This document shows, in pieces, positions 4,779 through 6,274 of a DNA stretch of 6,274 nt; positions within the stretch are counted from its first letter, which is position 1, and every line of letters begins with the position of its first letter. A model generated the notes under the pieces. It was not told the DNA's origin. It saw only the letters and a program-made list of their open reading frames with translations, and ran no database searches. The DNA comes from Gammaproteobacteria bacterium (GTDB lineage Bacteria; Pseudomonadota; Gammaproteobacteria; Enterobacterales; Kangiellaceae), in NCBI GenBank assembly GCA_013372875.1, contig JABXIW010000119.1:1-6274 (forward strand), written 5' to 3'. A program made the translations under genes and the position numbers.

Positions 4779-5492
4779 ATGAACGAACAAGAAATCAAGC
4801 CATCCCTTATCATTGTCGAAGACGATCCAAAACTACAAGATATGCTCGGTGAGTACTTTGTAGAACAAGGCTTCGACGTCCGCTGTATTGATAACGGCAC
4901 CGACGCGCCGAACGCTATTTTAGACACTCAACCCGATTTGGTTTTGTTAGATTTGATGCTGCCGGGCCAAGACGGTTTGAGCGTTTGTCGTCAAATCCGC
5001 GAATGTTACAAAGGCAAAGTTCTGATGCTTACCGCAAGCGATGACGATTTTGATCACGTCGCTGCGCTTGAAATTGGTGCCGATGACTTTGTCACGAAAC
5101 CTATCAAACCGCGCGTGTTACTTGCTCGTATCCGTATGTTATTGCGCAGGAAAGAAAGCGCCGCTCCAGCGCCAGAAAACGGCTTACAAATCGGCGTGTT
5201 GTGTTTAAACCGACTACGTAAATCTTGTACTATGAACCAACAACCTGTCGCATTAACCGACGGTGAGTTTGACTTGCTGTGGGTACTCGCCACTCATGCC
5301 GAGAAAACCTTGTCGCGTGAATGGCTCACCAAAACGTTACGCGGGATTGAGTACGACGGTACAGATAGAACCATTGACAACCGCATCGTAACACTTAGAA
5401 AGAAATTGGGTGACGCGTCTTGCTCACCTCAAAAAATCATTACGGTACGCGGCAAAGGCTACCTACTAATGCCGGATGCATGGAACGCATAA
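4779..5492 (+). CDS. rstA: OmpR-family response regulator, RstA-like
   Basis: DNA-binding response regulator of a two-component system, 237 residues. The receiver domain (about 9-122) has the acidic pocket Glu14-Asp15 (IIVEDD), phospho-acceptor Asp58 (LVLLDLMLPGQDG), Thr85 (LMLTAS) and Lys107-Pro108 (FVTKPI). The winged-helix effector (about 130-233) has FDLLWVLATHAEKTLSREWL, LRGIEYDGTDRTIDNRI and VRGKGYLLMPDAW. The ATHA, LRG-YDG-DR and KGYL-P-AW segments match E. coli RstA closely, so I place it in the RstA group; other Vibrio OmpR paralogues remain possible. The start is chosen as ATG 4779 because it gives the usual short N-terminus. An in-frame GTG at 4749 would add ten residues, and neither start has a recognisable Shine-Dalgarno. 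The gene abuts the kinase gene with no spacer. Confidence 0.92.
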   Translation: MNEQEIKPSLIIVEDDPKLQDMLGEYFVEQGFDVRCIDNGTDAPNAILDTQPDLVLLDLMLPGQDGLSVCRQIRECYKGKVLMLTASDDDFDHVAALEIGADDFVTKPIKPRVLLARIRMLLRRKESAAPAPENGLQIGVLCLNRLRKSCTMNQQPVALTDGEFDLLWVLATHAEKTLSREWLTKTLRGIEYDGTDRTIDNRIVTLRKKLGDASCSPQKIITVRGKGYLLMPDAWNA

Positions 5493-6274
5493 ATGAGAAG
5501 GATATATCTAGAGAGCTTTTTAGGTCTGATCATTCTTTTTCTCGCCAGTCTGAAAGGTTATGAGCTCATCGTGTATGAGCTCAATACTGATTATGACTAC
5601 CTACTTCAAGAACACAGTTCGCAAGCTTTCTACGATTTACTCTCCCCTATCTATAAAGAAAAAGGGCTTGAATACACCAAAAGCGAGCTAGAAAAGTTTG
5701 CCACGGCAAGCCATCGATTGTTGCAACCTCACACCATGGATGAGCTCCCACCTGAGGTGAAGGAAGTGTTCAATGAAGATCCTACCGCCAACATCGCCTT
5801 TGATGATGAACGGGATTTTTGGTTTCGCTTCGACGAGAGCACTCCCTTTTTCAAAATTAGCGACAACCCGAATAGTCCTATCATTCAAGCCGTCAATTTC
5901 GACGACAACATGGTGTGGATATTCTTCATCGCTGGTTTCGCGCTTTACTGTGTTTTGCTGATCTGGTTTTTAAGCCGCAGAATTCGTGAACTAGAAAGAG
6001 TCACCGTCGAATTTGCGTCTGGTAATTTCAAAGCCCGCGCAAGCACGGCCAGCGCCAAATCGGTTGGCACATTGAACAAAAGCTTCAATAACATGGCCGA
6101 TAAAGTCTCTCGACTCATTACCAGCAATAAAATGCTCACCAATGCGGTTGCTCACGAGCTACGCACACCAATTTTTCGCTTGCAATGGCAGGCTGACTTA
6201 CTCGCCGACTCCTCTCTAAATGAACAACAGACAAAGTACGTCAATAGCATCGTTGAAGACATTGATGAGATGGA
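5493..6274 (+). CDS. rstB: Sensor histidine kinase, RstB-like (3' end cut off by window)
   Basis: Membrane sensor kinase partner of the preceding regulator; 260 complete codons are visible and the frame is open to the window edge. Membrane segment 1 spans about 8-29, a periplasmic sensor of about 110 residues follows (30-139), then membrane segment 2 (about 140-160), a HAMP linker (about 160-212, with LSRRIRELERVTVEFASGNF and FNNMADKVSRL), and the start of the HisKA domain with phospho-acceptor His221 in AVAHELRTPIFRLQW. The ATPase domain is outside the window. The sensor region is strongly acidic, with 23 Asp/Glu against 9 Lys/Arg by my count. The ATG directly follows the rstA TAA with no gap, and GGAA at 5482-5485 inside rstA is seven bases upstream, so translation is coupled. 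RstB kinship rests on gene order and the ANHELRTP-type box plus HAMP; the signal sensed is unknown. Confidence 0.92.
   Translation, partial: MRRIYLESFLGLIILFLASLKGYELIVYELNTDYDYLLQEHSSQAFYDLLSPIYKEKGLEYTKSELEKFATASHRLLQPHTMDELPPEVKEVFNEDPTANIAFDDERDFWFRFDESTPFFKISDNPNSPIIQAVNFDDNMVWIFFIAGFALYCVLLIWFLSRRIRELERVTVEFASGNFKARASTASAKSVGTLNKSFNNMADKVSRLITSNKMLTNAVAHELRTPIFRLQWQADLLADSSLNEQQTKYVNSIVEDIDEM

Noticed and set aside
5688..6142. Open frames on both strands across the kinase region
   Set aside because: Shadows of the RstB-like kinase, whose frame is continuous from 5493 to the window end with HAMP and H-box motifs.
4779..6274. RstA box (TACAT-N-T-N-GTTACA) for autoregulation upstream of the two-component genes
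   Set aside because: I looked for it in the spacer at 4603-4778 and found no convincing match.

Overview
The window looks like an ordinary stretch of a Vibrio genome, most likely from the Harveyi clade (V. parahaemolyticus, V. alginolyticus, V. campbellii or similar). The reasons are the protein sequences, moderate GC content and AT-rich spacers. A stand-alone ribB is a secondary-chromosome gene in V. cholerae, so this may be chromosome 2. Species and replicon are inferences from remembered family sequences; no search was run.

Layout, left to right: the 3' five-sixths of ribB (riboflavin synthesis) on + with a strong terminator; an exported glutathione-peroxidase-like gene and a DUF3429-type membrane protein gene, tightly coupled on +; a small exported or lipoprotein-like gene on +, which converges through a shared bidirectional terminator on a minus-strand pair. 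That pair is an unrecognised exported Cys/His/Met-bearing protein followed downstream by dsbA. Next comes a divergent promoter region and a 98-residue stand-alone glycogen-binding (CBM48 / isoamylase early-set) domain gene on +, with a terminator. Then an SDR oxidoreductase gene on +, preceded by an FNR-box-like palindrome and followed by a terminator. Last is a two-component pair of the RstA/RstB type on +; the kinase runs off the right edge just after its phospho-acceptor His box. The kinase is real even though it has no stop codon inside the window.

How the genes relate: the middle third is unusually rich in secreted cysteine chemistry. It holds an exported thiol peroxidase with its full catalytic tetrad, an exported oxidase (DsbA, CPHC), and two small exported proteins carrying cysteines that could be DsbA substrates. 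This suggests an envelope thiol-redox neighbourhood, but only the peroxidase/DUF3429 pair and the Cys-rich-protein/dsbA pair look like transcription units. The carbohydrate-binding gene, the SDR gene and the two-component system appear to be independent units.

I saw no mobile element, CRISPR array, tRNA, rRNA or clearly novel defence-type system. The largest gene-free stretch is about 239 bases (3644-3882). The items most worth a second look are the unrecognised Cys/His protein beside a dsbA that is not in the usual rdoA-dsbA context, the near-consensus FNR-like palindrome before the SDR gene, and the response regulator that lacks a visible Shine-Dalgarno at either candidate start.
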